A stretch of 64,000 nt of DNA from Chryseobacterium aurantiacum. Its GTDB lineage: Bacteria > Bacteroidota > Bacteroidia > Flavobacteriales > Weeksellaceae. Made by a program: the position numbers and the translations under genes. Below, piece after piece: positions 28,099 through 38,506 of this stretch (position 1 is its first letter; every line of letters begins with the position of its first letter). The notes under the pieces were generated by a model. The model was not told the DNA's origin. It made no database searches and was given only the letters and a program-made list of their open reading frames with translations. The stretch covers positions 1,240,001 to 1,304,000 of the forward strand of contig NZ_PXUE01000001.1 of the NCBI RefSeq assembly GCF_003020585.1, in the 5' to 3' direction.

Positions 28099-31000
28099 TT
28101 ACTGTAGCTCCTGCATTAGAAGCTTTAAAAGATCCTCTTCGCTTTCTTCTTTTTTATCTCCGGCAGAGGTATCCGAAACTTTTTGGGTTAATTTTTCAAG
28201 ATGCTGACTTAAAAGATCAACTGTATTAAAGTCGTAAATGAGGCTTACCGATAGTTTGATGCCAAGCATTTCTTCCAGGTCGGTGCGTATACCCAATGAG
28301 TGGATAGAATCCAGTCCCAATTCAAAAAGAGGAATAGAGGGATCCACTTCATCAATATCAATTTCAAGTTCGCCAGCCACCATTTCCTGAATGATTTCCC
28401 TTAAAGGTTTATGAGGATTTTTATTGGTATTTTGCTCTCTCTTATCCCCTGATATAGTTTCTTTATGATCAAGCAATGATAAAAGCTGATTATGATTTAG
28501 CAATTGATATAACGGAATAAATCGTTTCCAGTCGATGTTCATAATAGCAGGATTGGTAACAGCAGATGTAGTGGCCAACTCTAGTGCTTGGTCAACCGCA
28601 ATACTCATAGGAACAGTCAAAATACCTGAAATTTCCAGTTCCTTTGCTTCTTCGTCTTTCATCAATCCTTTTTCGGAAAATCTTCCAAATCGAACCGAAA
28701 GTGTTCTTTTCCCAGAAAGATTTCTGTTAATGGCAAGACCATCCAATAGTAAGTTGGCACTTGAATATCCGGCGACTCCTTCTCCTGACCAAAGTGATGC
28801 AATAGAAGAGGTGTATAAGGTAAATCCTATCCTGAAACTTCCGAACTGTTGATCCAGTTGCAGCGCTCCTTCATATTTTGCTTTCCATTCCGATTCCAGA
28901 TCTTCCGTATTGGCTTCTGTAACTTTATTTCTGGTAATGGCTCCGGCTGCATGAATCAGGTTGATTTCTTCAATCCCTTGTTCTTTTAGCATGGCAGCAA
29001 TGGCTTGCATATCTTCAGCTGAATCTACTTTTCCTGCTACTGCGGAAATAAAAATACCTTCTGATCTGCATTGTTTCACATATTTTCGGAAATCAAGCTG
29101 TGATTGGCTGAGGTTCAGTTTGCTGATCTTGCTTTCTTCTGCCTGTAGCCATGATGGATTACGGGACAGCAAATAGATGTTTTTACATCCGAGTTTTATC
29201 AATTGTTCGGTAAATACACGGCCCATTTGTCCTAACCCACCTGTGATGAGTACCGGATTTTTCCAGTCACCTTTCGGCTGAATATTTTGAGAAGGATTTT
29301 CAATTTCTCGGGTAAGTACAGGAGTGTAAATATTTTTATCCCTTATTACTAGCTGATCCTCAGTGAAAAGATTTTTTGCCAGTGCATTTGAGAAAAGTGT
29401 CATTTCTTGTATGGATGCAATATCAATAACACCTTTCCATCTTTGTTTCGCTTCAATAGGCATGGTTCGGGCGAGTCCCCAAAGTGCTGTCTGGAAAGGA
29501 TTGACTTCTTCTTCAGGATGGATGGCTATTCCATTAATTGTACATAGTCTGAAATTCATGTTTTTAGGCAAATTCAACAGCAGATCTTTACATGTGGTAA
29601 ACACTGAGGATAGTCCTTTGATGTTGTTGATAGGAGGTGCGAAAAGAACGAGTTGTTCATTATCCTCTTTCAGACCTGTCATCAGACTGGAGAAATTGTT
29701 GAACACTGATATGTCTTTATCTAATATTGCATCATTTCTTTCTGTAATCAGGTTGATTTGAGGAATATTGTCCGTATTTTTTTCAAAAGCTGAAAATGCC
29801 TCCATAGCCTGTTGAGCATTCAGGAATATCCATAGATCTTTTGAAAGATCATCATTTATGTTTTCCTGATTGTTTTCTAAGCTGATGTTGAGCTTCTCCC
29901 ATTTCTCTTCATATACTATTTCAGTGTCTTTTTCGGATTTCAAAAATTCATTTAAAATTTTTCGGATTTCCATGGATGTAATTTCCATCACAGGATTTCC
30001 TTCCGGGTCACAGAAACTGAATTGTGCTTTCATAGCATCAATATCGGCTTTTAATAATACCCCTGAAGCATGAATAGGGCCGTGGAGTGGCTGATAAAAG
30101 TTGATTTCATCATAACGGGAGGGCACAAAAGGTTCTGAAAACTTTTCAAATGTTTTGGCTGAAAATAAAGCATGCATACAGGCATCCAATAGTTCCGGTG
30201 AAGCCAATAAATCTGTTGCTATTTCATTCTGTTTTATCACAGCCTTCATGCTCTGTTCATCAGCTTTCACTTGATTAACCAAGCGGAATTCTGCACCATA
30301 TTCTATTCCCCAATTGTCTAATTGATCATAAAACATCAGGGTATCTACAGGGGTTAAAACCGCTTCATTAATTGTAAGTAGTGATTCGGGGAATCTATTT
30401 TCAGAGCGAAGTCCAAAACTGCCTTTTATATGGAGTGTCCAGTCTTCCTTATCTTTTCTGCTCTTAATTTCCCAGGAACCATTTTCTGTAAATGGCTTTT
30501 CGTTGTTATCATAGATTAAATCCAGTTGTACTTGTCTTTTTTCCTGTAATGAATGGAAACTCATTGGTTGAAAGATCTGTACATTTCTTAAAGTGATCCG
30601 ATGGTTGTTTTGAAGATAAAACAAGGCCTCAACAATCATAGAAAGATATCCTGAACCCGGAAAAATATAGGTTCCGTTGACGATATGATCTTTAATGAAG
30701 ACATCTTGTTCAGGGCTAAATGATGAGGTAAAGCTTTTTCTGTCATTCTGTTTGACATCCAACTGATGATGAAGAATGGAAGCAATAATGCTCTCTTTTT
30801 CGGGCTGTTGAATGCTTCCGAAAGCTTTTGGATCTTTCCTGCTGTTAATTCTATACGATTCTGAGATATAGGCTGCCATAGCGAGTGGAGCAGGAGGAAG
30901 GGGTACTTTTCTTAAAGTTTTGTTTCCTAAAACGAGTGTCCAGTCCATTTCAACTCCTTTTGCATAGCTGTACAGCAAAAAATCAAATAATTGCTCTGTT

Positions 31001-33111
31001 TCATCTGTTTGTGAAACGGAAACAAGTGATGCATCATTGAGAACATTTATTGTGATCTCTTTTATCGAAGCCTCTTCTGGTTTTTCAATCCAAAATTCTT
31101 TATCAGCCGCTTTTTCTGCTTTTTCCCAATGTTGAGTTCCTGTACGGAAGGTAATTCTGTCAAGCAATTGAGCCCGTTTTGTTCCGTTTTCCAGAATAAA
31201 TAGCAATAATGCTTCTTCAATGCTTAACAATCCGCTGAAAACAGCACCCAGATAATCTCCATCGCCAGATGTATTTAATTCAGCGTCCGTTTTTAATAAG
31301 GAAATAATTGGGTCAGTCCATATCAATGCCTGAGCAAAACGGATCGCTTTGTGTTCAATTTCTGTAGCAGGATTATTTGAAAGATCAGCAAGTGATTTAC
31401 CGAATAATTTTGTCAGAATAAGGTCTACCTTTGTAATAGACGGTTTGAACAATTCCTCTTTTCTCCATATTTGAAGAGCTTCCGGATTGAAGTCATTAAA
31501 GTTTCGAATATTTAAAACAAGCTGATTTCTTTTTCTCTTTCCTTTCAGTGAAACGGTGTTGAAAATATTTTGATTACCATTTTGATAGTTTTCAAGTTCC
31601 CTGATAAAATCTTGCGTGTTATCAAAATAAGCATACATAGACCTTTCAAACATTTCTCGCCCGTTCATCATGGTATTGGACAGATCTGAAATAGGTGTAT
31701 TTTTGTCTATACCGTATAAAAGGGAAGAAATATATTGATTTAAAGTTTTTTCATTTTGTGCAGAAATGATAATTGGGTACTTCGCTAATGCAACTGAAGA
31801 ATGATCTACTGTTTGTTCAGGAGCTTTCCCTAATATGGCATGTACATTGGCTCCGGTCATACTGAAGGCACTTATCCCAATATATTTTTTATCGTTTTCC
31901 CAATCTTTAGTTTCCTTTACAGGAACAATGGGTTTTTCGTTCCATTTAAAACCCGGATTAAGCTCTTCCAGATGCAGTCCTGCAGGGATCATATTATTTT
32001 TTAGAATCAGCAGAGACTTGATTAATGAAGCAACTCCGGCTGCAGGTTCCAGATGTCCTATATTGGATTTCACGGATCCTACAAAAAGAGGTTCAGTGGA
32101 TGACTTTGCATTCCCGAATACCTGATAAAGAGCTTCCAGCTCTACCGGATCACCAAGATATGTACCTGTTCCATGGGCCTCTACATAGCCTATATCTTCG
32201 GCAGAAAGTCCAGCTTTTTTAAGACAGGTTTCTATGAGTTTTATTTGTGCTTTGCCGTTGGGAGCGGTTAATCCATTGCTGCGTCCATCGTGGTTGGTTG
32301 TGGTTCCTTCTACAGTTCCGTAGATATAATCGCCATCTCTTTCGGCATCCTCAAGGCGTTTCAGTAAAAGAACTCCTACACCCTCGCCACGAATATAGCC
32401 ATCCGCATTTTTGGAGAAAGCCTGGCATTGAGCAGATTTTGATAAAGCTCCCATTTGAGCTAATGCCACCAAAGCATGAGGGGATAAGATACAGTTTACC
32501 CCTCCTGAAAGGGCATAATCACATTCATTATTCAGCAGACTCTGGCACGCTAAATGGAGGGTCATCAGCGATGAGGAGCAGATGGTGTCCAGTTGAATCG
32601 CAGGCCCGTTCAATCCTAATAAATAGGCTACTCTTCCTGCTGCAATCGCATTAATATTTCCCAATGGATTAGAGGCTGTATAACCGTTTACACCATTCGG
32701 AGCAATGTCGAAATCGTAATAATCACGGTAACTCAGACCAAAGAATACGCCTGTTTTTTCTTTGATGACGTCAATTTTATAGCCTGCATTCTGAATACTG
32801 TTCCATGACGACTGGATAAGTAGACGCTGCTGAGGATCGATGTCAGCGGCTTCTTTTTCGGGAATCCCAAAGCTGGAGGGAGAAAAATCGAATACGTTTG
32901 AAATAAAACCTGCACGGTCAACAAAGGTTTTTCCTTTGCCTCCTTCGGGATCGTAGTAAAAAGAATGATCCCAACGATCCGAAGGTATGGGGATTATACC
33001 GTCTTTTTTATGTAAAAGGGCATCCCAAAACTGATCCGGGCCATTGGATTGTCCGGGAAATCTGCAATCCAAACCAATGACCGCGATCTTATTTTTTTTG
33101 ATGGTGTTCAT
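28099..33111 (-). CDS. PKS: KS-vestigial AT-DH-KR-ACP
   Basis: A 1670-residue polyketide synthase. The KS (5-430) has Cys178 in DTICSSS, HGTGT and NIGHLEPAAG. Residues 445-745 look like a decayed acyltransferase: the segment before GAVFSGLLSIEEAL aligns with the AT elbow GHSxGEY but reads TSGDGDY, so the catalytic Ser and His are gone, and the rest of the AT is missing before a normal post-AT linker (KVPLPPAPL). The DH (775-1050) keeps its motif H809-x3-G-x4-PG and D976/H980 (LLDACMH). The KR (1285-1500) has GGLGQMG, Ser in YTSSIAS, Tyr1449 and Asn1453. The ACP ends with ELGLDSIHSL. It should make an alpha,beta-unsaturated thioester if malonyl groups arrive from an AT in trans. Confidence 0.92.
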   Translation of the reverse strand: MNTIKKNKIAVIGLDCRFPGQSNGPDQFWDALLHKKDGIIPIPSDRWDHSFYYDPEGGKGKTFVDRAGFISNVFDFSPSSFGIPEKEAADIDPQQRLLIQSSWNSIQNAGYKIDVIKEKTGVFFGLSYRDYYDFDIAPNGVNGYTASNPLGNINAIAAGRVAYLLGLNGPAIQLDTICSSSLMTLHLACQSLLNNECDYALSGGVNCILSPHALVALAQMGALSKSAQCQAFSKNADGYIRGEGVGVLLLKRLEDAERDGDYIYGTVEGTTTNHDGRSNGLTAPNGKAQIKLIETCLKKAGLSAEDIGYVEAHGTGTYLGDPVELEALYQVFGNAKSSTEPLFVGSVKSNIGHLEPAAGVASLIKSLLILKNNMIPAGLHLEELNPGFKWNEKPIVPVKETKDWENDKKYIGISAFSMTGANVHAILGKAPEQTVDHSSVALAKYPIIISAQNEKTLNQYISSLLYGIDKNTPISDLSNTMMNGREMFERSMYAYFDNTQDFIRELENYQNGNQNIFNTVSLKGKRKRNQLVLNIRNFNDFNPEALQIWRKEELFKPSITKVDLILTKLFGKSLADLSNNPATEIEHKAIRFAQALIWTDPIISLLKTDAELNTSGDGDYLGAVFSGLLSIEEALLLFILENGTKRAQLLDRITFRTGTQHWEKAEKAADKEFWIEKPEEASIKEITINVLNDASLVSVSQTDETEQLFDFLLYSYAKGVEMDWTLVLGNKTLRKVPLPPAPLAMAAYISESYRINSRKDPKAFGSIQQPEKESIIASILHHQLDVKQNDRKSFTSSFSPEQDVFIKDHIVNGTYIFPGSGYLSMIVEALFYLQNNHRITLRNVQIFQPMSFHSLQEKRQVQLDLIYDNNEKPFTENGSWEIKSRKDKEDWTLHIKGSFGLRSENRFPESLLTINEAVLTPVDTLMFYDQLDNWGIEYGAEFRLVNQVKADEQSMKAVIKQNEIATDLLASPELLDACMHALFSAKTFEKFSEPFVPSRYDEINFYQPLHGPIHASGVLLKADIDAMKAQFSFCDPEGNPVMEITSMEIRKILNEFLKSEKDTEIVYEEKWEKLNISLENNQENINDDLSKDLWIFLNAQQAMEAFSAFEKNTDNIPQINLITERNDAILDKDISVFNNFSSLMTGLKEDNEQLVLFAPPINNIKGLSSVFTTCKDLLLNLPKNMNFRLCTINGIAIHPEEEVNPFQTALWGLARTMPIEAKQRWKGVIDIASIQEMTLFSNALAKNLFTEDQLVIRDKNIYTPVLTREIENPSQNIQPKGDWKNPVLITGGLGQMGRVFTEQLIKLGCKNIYLLSRNPSWLQAEESKISKLNLSQSQLDFRKYVKQCRSEGIFISAVAGKVDSAEDMQAIAAMLKEQGIEEINLIHAAGAITRNKVTEANTEDLESEWKAKYEGALQLDQQFGSFRIGFTLYTSSIASLWSGEGVAGYSSANLLLDGLAINRNLSGKRTLSVRFGRFSEKGLMKDEEAKELEISGILTVPMSIAVDQALELATTSAVTNPAIMNIDWKRFIPLYQLLNHNQLLSLLDHKETISGDKREQNTNKNPHKPLREIIQEMVAGELEIDIDEVDPSIPLFELGLDSIHSLGIRTDLEEMLGIKLSVSLIYDFNTVDLLSQHLEKLTQKVSDTSAGDKKEESEEDLLKLLMQELQ

Positions 33112-33127
33112 ATGTTGTTGTTTGAGA

Positions 33128-36100
33128 TTATGAGGTTTGATCGTCTTCTAATAGCCCTTTCAGGAAGTCATCGTCCAGTCCTTTATCATTGGCTGCTATT
33201 TGTCCGGATGATTTGATTTCAAACTCACACAGATAGGCTGCCAGTTCGTTGACTGTTGAATAGCTCCATATGATGGATGGTTCCACATGAATGGTATATC
33301 GGGTATTGATATCGCTTATAAAACGTATCGACAATGAAGAATCAAGTCCATATTCTGAAAAAGAAGTGAATGGGGTGAAGAGACTCGGCTCAATTCCTGC
33401 TTCTTTTTCTAGCCAATTATAGATCCAGGTTTCTATTTCTGAAATATTTTTATTGTTTAATGGCTGTCTGATGGACTCTGAACTATTGGATTCTGCTGTC
33501 GTAGCCAAAAATATTACTTTCTCAGCAGTACTTTGTTTTTCTGATTTTTCCGAAGTGTTTTGGGTTTCTATCATGCGCAGATCCCGGAAAGGAGAACGGA
33601 TAGACGTTTCATGAGCAACGGGCTGCGTGTAAATAGTCTGGTGATCTTTCAGAACATGGTTAAACTGTTTTTCAAATCGTTGTTTGGCAAGTAGGCTTGT
33701 ATTAAATTCAAGACTATCTGTAATGATGGTTGTTATTTTTTTCTCCAGCCAGTTTTTGGCGTGAGAGGAGATGTCGTCCTGACATATCCATGCAATCAGC
33801 TGATAGGTGAGCACTTCTCCAAAAGCATATCGGGCAAACTTCCTGTGATGTCCGTCAGAATCCGTTATATTGTGTTCGAATTGCTGTTTGATCATCTGTA
33901 TTTTTTCTGTTTCAACTTTAGGGTTGATGGCTATATGCTGATAGGTTAAAAAGTTTAAGACCTCCATAATTCCTGCATCAGTACGTCCTCCCAGATCAGC
34001 AATTAATGATTCTGTAGGCCCTTCAAATATTCTCAGTACACGGGTATCACGGAAAAGCTGTGCAATGCCATTAGGTTCCGAATAGCCTCTGGCAGCTGTG
34101 ATCTGCATCAGAAAATCAACTCCTTTCCAGGTTTCTTCGGTAGAGAAAATTTTTCCGGCGCTTACCAGCATATCAGGAAGCAGGAGTCTTTCATCTTTCC
34201 ATTGTACCAGTTTTGATTGATACGTTTCTATGATTTCAAGAACCCATAACAGTTCGTTCAGTTGTTTAAGAACAACAGGCTGATCAATGAGGTATCCGGA
34301 GTTCACTTTTCTGTTTTCGGCCCATCGTTTAGATCTGGATAAAACGGTTTTCAGGATTCCAATGCACATGGAATTGATTCCAATACGCCCCATTGATACC
34401 ACTTCATGAAGAACTTCAGCCCCTTTACCGATCTCTCCCAGTACATGTGAATTTTGAATCTGTACATCATTCATTATAAAATGTCCTTGTACCGTACCGC
34501 GCATTCCCATAGTCATACACTCTTCAATATGGCTCAACCCGGGAGTTCCCTGCGGTACTAAAAATGCAGATTGTCCCAAATATTTACCATTTTCATCCTG
34601 AGTATGGGCAATGACTGTCAGGTAGCTTGCCCATGAAGAGGAGCCAACCCAGCATTTTTCGCCATTTAAGATCCAATGGTCGTTATGTTTTTGTGCAAAA
34701 GTTTTACCAGCATTAGGATTACTACCTGCACCCGGTTCACTCAAGGCAAAGCTGGCGGTTCCTTTACCTGCTGCCAGTTCTCGTACTACTTTATCCCTGA
34801 TTTCTTCTTTGGCAAATTTTGCAATAGGATGCAGCCCCAGTAAGTTGTGAAGGCTTGCGAATAACCCCAATGTTAAATCTGTGGACGAAATTATTTCGAT
34901 TACAATTCTTGCCTGGCTGAGACTACAGCCCAGCCCGCCGTTTTCTGTTGGAATTAAAAGTCCCATCAGTCCCATTCGGGAAAATTCTGTCATGATATAA
35001 GGAGGGATGGTACGTCTTTCGTCAATGGTATAGCTGTCTACTCTTGATTGGAGGAAGTGCTGTAATTCCTGAATGATATTTTTAAATTTATCATCCTGAA
35101 GACTAGGTTGTACAAAATAGGTTTCCTTTTTAGGGGCTACTATACCTAAAGAGGAAATATGTAAAATGTTTTCCCATTCATTAAGTTCGGTTGTTTTCTT
35201 CGCCAGTCGTCTCTGAATTTTACCGCTTGTTGTTCGGGGAACATGCATCGGAGCAACAAAAAGAATGGTTTCAATTACGATTCCATGCTCCTGTAATACT
35301 GAATTTCGTATGGCTTTTGCATATTCATCAAATCGGGGGGAGAGGACAGCACTTCGGGTCAGTTCCTGTACAATATAACAACATTCGTTTCCATCTTTAT
35401 TCATTGCGAAAGCAGCAGCTCCATCAATTCTTAGATCCTCATGTGAATAACAGGCAGTACGTTCAATATCCTGGGGGTAATAATTTAAACCTCTGATGAT
35501 AATAAGATCCTTGATTCTACCAACAATATAAATCTGTCCATCCTCATCTTTGAATGCTAAATCACCGGTCCGTAGATAGATCGTATCATTGGCTAGGGAG
35601 TGGTAGTAGCTTTCGGAAGTAGCCTGTTTGTTTTCATAATATCCATCAGTCACAGAAGGTCCTGAATACCATAGTTCACCGATAGAATAGGGCTCTTGAA
35701 TATTGAAACCTGAAATAGAATCCGGTAAAGTTTTTTCAAGGTCAGAAATTGCGATAATATCTATCCCATGGTTATCTATGACTTGTCCGTTACCTACCAG
35801 GTATACAGAATTTTCATTTTCATCGAAATCCCTACCTGTTTCCATATAGCCGCTTTGCTGAAGAATCACTGTATTTTTCTTCAGGGCTTCTTTATCCACT
35901 TTTAACCATTTTACTTTTTCACCTTCTTTATTTAAGGCAACCGTTAAAGTAGCTTCAGCTAAACCATAACCGGGAGAAATGACATGATCATGGGCGCCAA
36001 ACAATGAAATGGCATTTTGAAAATCACAAATTGTTTTAAAACGGATGGGCTCAGCACCTGATGCACACATTTTAAGAGTTTCCAGAGAAATATCTGTTTT

Positions 36101-37006
36101 CTGATTGTTTTTTTTAAGCTCATGATGAAGCTGTACGAGTTTATCGGCAACCAGTTGATAAGCGAAGTTAGGACCTCCGGTATGGGTGCCTTTCCACTTA
36201 CTGATCGCATATATCCAGTTGAGGGGTCTACTCATAAAATCTTCAGGCTTCATCAGATATAGGCTGTTACCATTATAAATTGTCTGAACGATAAATAGGA
36301 TGAGCCCCATGTCATGGTAAAAGGGAAGCCAGCTCACAAACACACTGTCCGGAGTGGCATTCATATTCTTTTTAGACTCTCTGGAATTTTTTATTAGTGA
36401 ATCCTGTGTTACCACAACTCCTTTAGGATTTCCTGTAGAACCTGAGGTGTATTGCAAAAATGCAGTGGGATGAATATCAGGCTGATCTGTAAAGCCTGCT
36501 GTAAAATGTTTTGAATCACTAACTTCTACTTTGAGAAGCGGGATTTTACCAAGCAGTTCAGATTTATTTAAAGACTGACTGAGTCTTGTCGCACTTTTTT
36601 CACCTGTAATAATGGCTTTCGGAAGGCATTCTTTGGCAATATTTTCCCATTTATCCAATGGTTTTGACCGTCCAGGAATATTAAGGGGAACCGGGATTGC
36701 TCCAATCCATTGACAGGCTAAAAAAGCAATAATAAATTCAATACCCTGATTAAAAATCAAAAGGCAGCGGTCTCCTTTTTCTATTTCTTCATTTTTTAAA
36801 TCCTGCGCATATTTCTTTACCTGAAATAAAAATTCTGAATAGGTAAGTGGTGTTTCCTGAAGATCAATATCTATGTCACTGAATGCTATTTTATTCGGAT
36901 ATTGTATACTTCTCTTCATCAGAAAATCGATCAGACATTGATCTTTATTTTCAATTGGCTGATGATCTGATATAGGGTGCATAACTTGAACATGACTTTT
37001 TTCCAT
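33128..37006 (-). CDS. Loading protein: fatty acyl-AMP ligase-acyl-CoA dehydrogenase-ACP
   Basis: A 1292-residue three-domain starter protein. Residues 25-610 are a fatty acyl-AMP ligase (LQYTSGSTGNPKGV, SWLPFYHDMGL, ASGAEPI, PGYGLAEAT, GRIKDLIIIRG), the type that activates free fatty acids as adenylates for an ACP. Residues 640-1020 are a flavin-dependent acyl-CoA dehydrogenase (FALSEPGAGSN, NGEKCWVG, and IFEGPTES with the catalytic Glu). Residues 1185-1265 form an ACP (YGLDSS, Ser1223). The fusion should load a fatty acid and desaturate it between C2 and C3 on the carrier. It is the first biosynthetic enzyme of the assembly line and replaces the salicylate loading of yersiniabactin-type clusters. 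Chain length cannot be read. Confidence 0.92.
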   Translation of the reverse strand: MEKSHVQVMHPISDHQPIENKDQCLIDFLMKRSIQYPNKIAFSDIDIDLQETPLTYSEFLFQVKKYAQDLKNEEIEKGDRCLLIFNQGIEFIIAFLACQWIGAIPVPLNIPGRSKPLDKWENIAKECLPKAIITGEKSATRLSQSLNKSELLGKIPLLKVEVSDSKHFTAGFTDQPDIHPTAFLQYTSGSTGNPKGVVVTQDSLIKNSRESKKNMNATPDSVFVSWLPFYHDMGLILFIVQTIYNGNSLYLMKPEDFMSRPLNWIYAISKWKGTHTGGPNFAYQLVADKLVQLHHELKKNNQKTDISLETLKMCASGAEPIRFKTICDFQNAISLFGAHDHVISPGYGLAEATLTVALNKEGEKVKWLKVDKEALKKNTVILQQSGYMETGRDFDENENSVYLVGNGQVIDNHGIDIIAISDLEKTLPDSISGFNIQEPYSIGELWYSGPSVTDGYYENKQATSESYYHSLANDTIYLRTGDLAFKDEDGQIYIVGRIKDLIIIRGLNYYPQDIERTACYSHEDLRIDGAAAFAMNKDGNECCYIVQELTRSAVLSPRFDEYAKAIRNSVLQEHGIVIETILFVAPMHVPRTTSGKIQRRLAKKTTELNEWENILHISSLGIVAPKKETYFVQPSLQDDKFKNIIQELQHFLQSRVDSYTIDERRTIPPYIMTEFSRMGLMGLLIPTENGGLGCSLSQARIVIEIISSTDLTLGLFASLHNLLGLHPIAKFAKEEIRDKVVRELAAGKGTASFALSEPGAGSNPNAGKTFAQKHNDHWILNGEKCWVGSSSWASYLTVIAHTQDENGKYLGQSAFLVPQGTPGLSHIEECMTMGMRGTVQGHFIMNDVQIQNSHVLGEIGKGAEVLHEVVSMGRIGINSMCIGILKTVLSRSKRWAENRKVNSGYLIDQPVVLKQLNELLWVLEIIETYQSKLVQWKDERLLLPDMLVSAGKIFSTEETWKGVDFLMQITAARGYSEPNGIAQLFRDTRVLRIFEGPTESLIADLGGRTDAGIMEVLNFLTYQHIAINPKVETEKIQMIKQQFEHNITDSDGHHRKFARYAFGEVLTYQLIAWICQDDISSHAKNWLEKKITTIITDSLEFNTSLLAKQRFEKQFNHVLKDHQTIYTQPVAHETSIRSPFRDLRMIETQNTSEKSEKQSTAEKVIFLATTAESNSSESIRQPLNNKNISEIETWIYNWLEKEAGIEPSLFTPFTSFSEYGLDSSLSIRFISDINTRYTIHVEPSIIWSYSTVNELAAYLCEFEIKSSGQIAANDKGLDDDFLKGLLEDDQTS

Positions 37007-37037
37007 GTTAGTTGTATTTGTTTATTGATGGTTGTTT

Positions 37038-38501
37038 TTATGGACAAAAAGTATAGGCAGATTCGTCTATCGTTTTTGTCATTTTTTGATATTCTTTGGC
37101 TTTTCCGGGCCAGTTATTGAGGATAACATCTCCGTCTTTATACCAGCTGTCTTTTACCAGAGTCCAGGCCTTTTTTTTCATTCTTTCATTGACCTGATGG
37201 GTGAAATTCTTCTGAAAATCCGGCTTTACGTTCATATATTTCAGTTTATTTCTTGAAATATGAGTGAGGCATTCTGTAATGTAATGGGCCTGGCTTTCTA
37301 CCATAAGCAGGACGGAACTGTGGGCCAGATTTGTATTGGGACCAAACATCATAAAGAAGTTCGGGAACCCTGTTGTAGAGATTCCGAGATAAGTTTCTGT
37401 GGAATGCTCCCATGCATTGCTTATAGAAATTCCGTTTAATCCGTGGATATTCAATCCTTTCAAAAATGGGTTACTTTCAAAACCTGTCGCATAAATAATT
37501 ATGTCCAATGGAATCTTGCTTCCTGAAAGCGTTACAATACCATCTTCCGTGAAATGAGAGATTCCCTCGATATTAACGTTGACATTTTCTTTTGCCAGAG
37601 CAGGATAATACTCGTCTGACAAAAGAACACGAACTGCTCCCATGGGATAATCCGGTGTTAGTTTTTTCAACAGTTCCGGATCTTTTACAGACTTTTTAAG
37701 GTGACTCATGCTTACTCCCTGCCAAAACTTTTTCCAGAGTTTGTTCTGTCCCATCAAATGATAAAACACTCCATTGAATGTATTATTAGAATGGCGGGAC
37801 CAATTGAGTATGAAGGGATATTTTTGATGCAAACGTCTGTTTTTATCATTGTAAAACGAGTTTTTCTTTGGTAATAACCATTTTGCACTCCGCTGAAAAA
37901 CAGTCAGAGATTCTACCTGTGGAACAATTTTCGGAATAAACTGAATAGCACTTGCAGCGTTGCCTATGACTCCTACACGTTTTCCTTTCAGATCAATGTC
38001 GTGGTTCCATTTTGCAGAATGCCAGGTATCTCCTTTGAAGCTATTCGTTCCTTTGAAATTGGGGATTTTAGGATGATGTAGCTGGCCTATAGCCATAATT
38101 AAAGATCGGGCTGCATACGTGTCTCCCTCTTTGGATATCACTTCCCAATACCCTTCCTTTTCTATAAATGAAGATGATAAAAACTCTTTCTCATACAGGA
38201 TATGGTCTTGTAGCCCATTCTTTTCTACATTCAATTTGAGATATTCGAGAATTTGCGGCTGATCTGACCATTTTTTTTTCCAGCCGGGAAAGGGTTCAAA
38301 AGAGTAGCTGTACAAAGCAGAAGGTACATCGCATTGGGCTCCTGGATAGGTATTGTCTCTCCATGTTCCTCCAATATCGTTCGCCTTTTCCAAGATAAGA
38401 AAAGAATGAATTCCTCGTTTTTTTAAGCTTATTGCCATTGAAATACCAGAAAATCCTGATCCTACTATTAACGCTTCGTAAATTCTGTGATTGGCGGCCA
38501 T
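37038..38501 (-). CDS. Flavin-containing monooxygenase, Baeyer-Villiger-like
   Basis: A 487-residue flavoprotein with an FAD motif at the start (LIVGSGFSGISMA), IGGTWRDNTYPGAQCDVPS, and an NADPH-binding Rossmann motif (VGVIGNAASAIQFIP). Residues near 160 read FKGDTWHSAKWN, a near match to the Baeyer-Villiger fingerprint FxGxxxHxxxW(P/D), with Asn in the last place. LDIIIYATGFESNPF is the usual C-terminal family motif. It uses NADPH and O2 to insert or add oxygen. It is the next gene before the FAAL protein in a gap of 31 bases, so it may tailor the acyl chain or a carbonyl of the product. True BVMO activity against N- or C-hydroxylation is not decided by sequence. Confidence 0.87.
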   Translation of the reverse strand: MAANHRIYEALIVGSGFSGISMAISLKKRGIHSFLILEKANDIGGTWRDNTYPGAQCDVPSALYSYSFEPFPGWKKKWSDQPQILEYLKLNVEKNGLQDHILYEKEFLSSSFIEKEGYWEVISKEGDTYAARSLIMAIGQLHHPKIPNFKGTNSFKGDTWHSAKWNHDIDLKGKRVGVIGNAASAIQFIPKIVPQVESLTVFQRSAKWLLPKKNSFYNDKNRRLHQKYPFILNWSRHSNNTFNGVFYHLMGQNKLWKKFWQGVSMSHLKKSVKDPELLKKLTPDYPMGAVRVLLSDEYYPALAKENVNVNIEGISHFTEDGIVTLSGSKIPLDIIIYATGFESNPFLKGLNIHGLNGISISNAWEHSTETYLGISTTGFPNFFMMFGPNTNLAHSSVLLMVESQAHYITECLTHISRNKLKYMNVKPDFQKNFTHQVNERMKKKAWTLVKDSWYKDGDVILNNWPGKAKEYQKMTKTIDESAYTFCP

Positions 38502-38506
38502 TTTAT

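Noticed and set aside
32247..32654. Plus-strand open frame of 135 codons inside the PKS gene
   Set aside because: Lies wholly antisense to the conserved KS domain, has no domain features and no promoter; a coding shadow. The same holds for those at 15957-16367 and 29363-29761 within NRPS and PKS genes.
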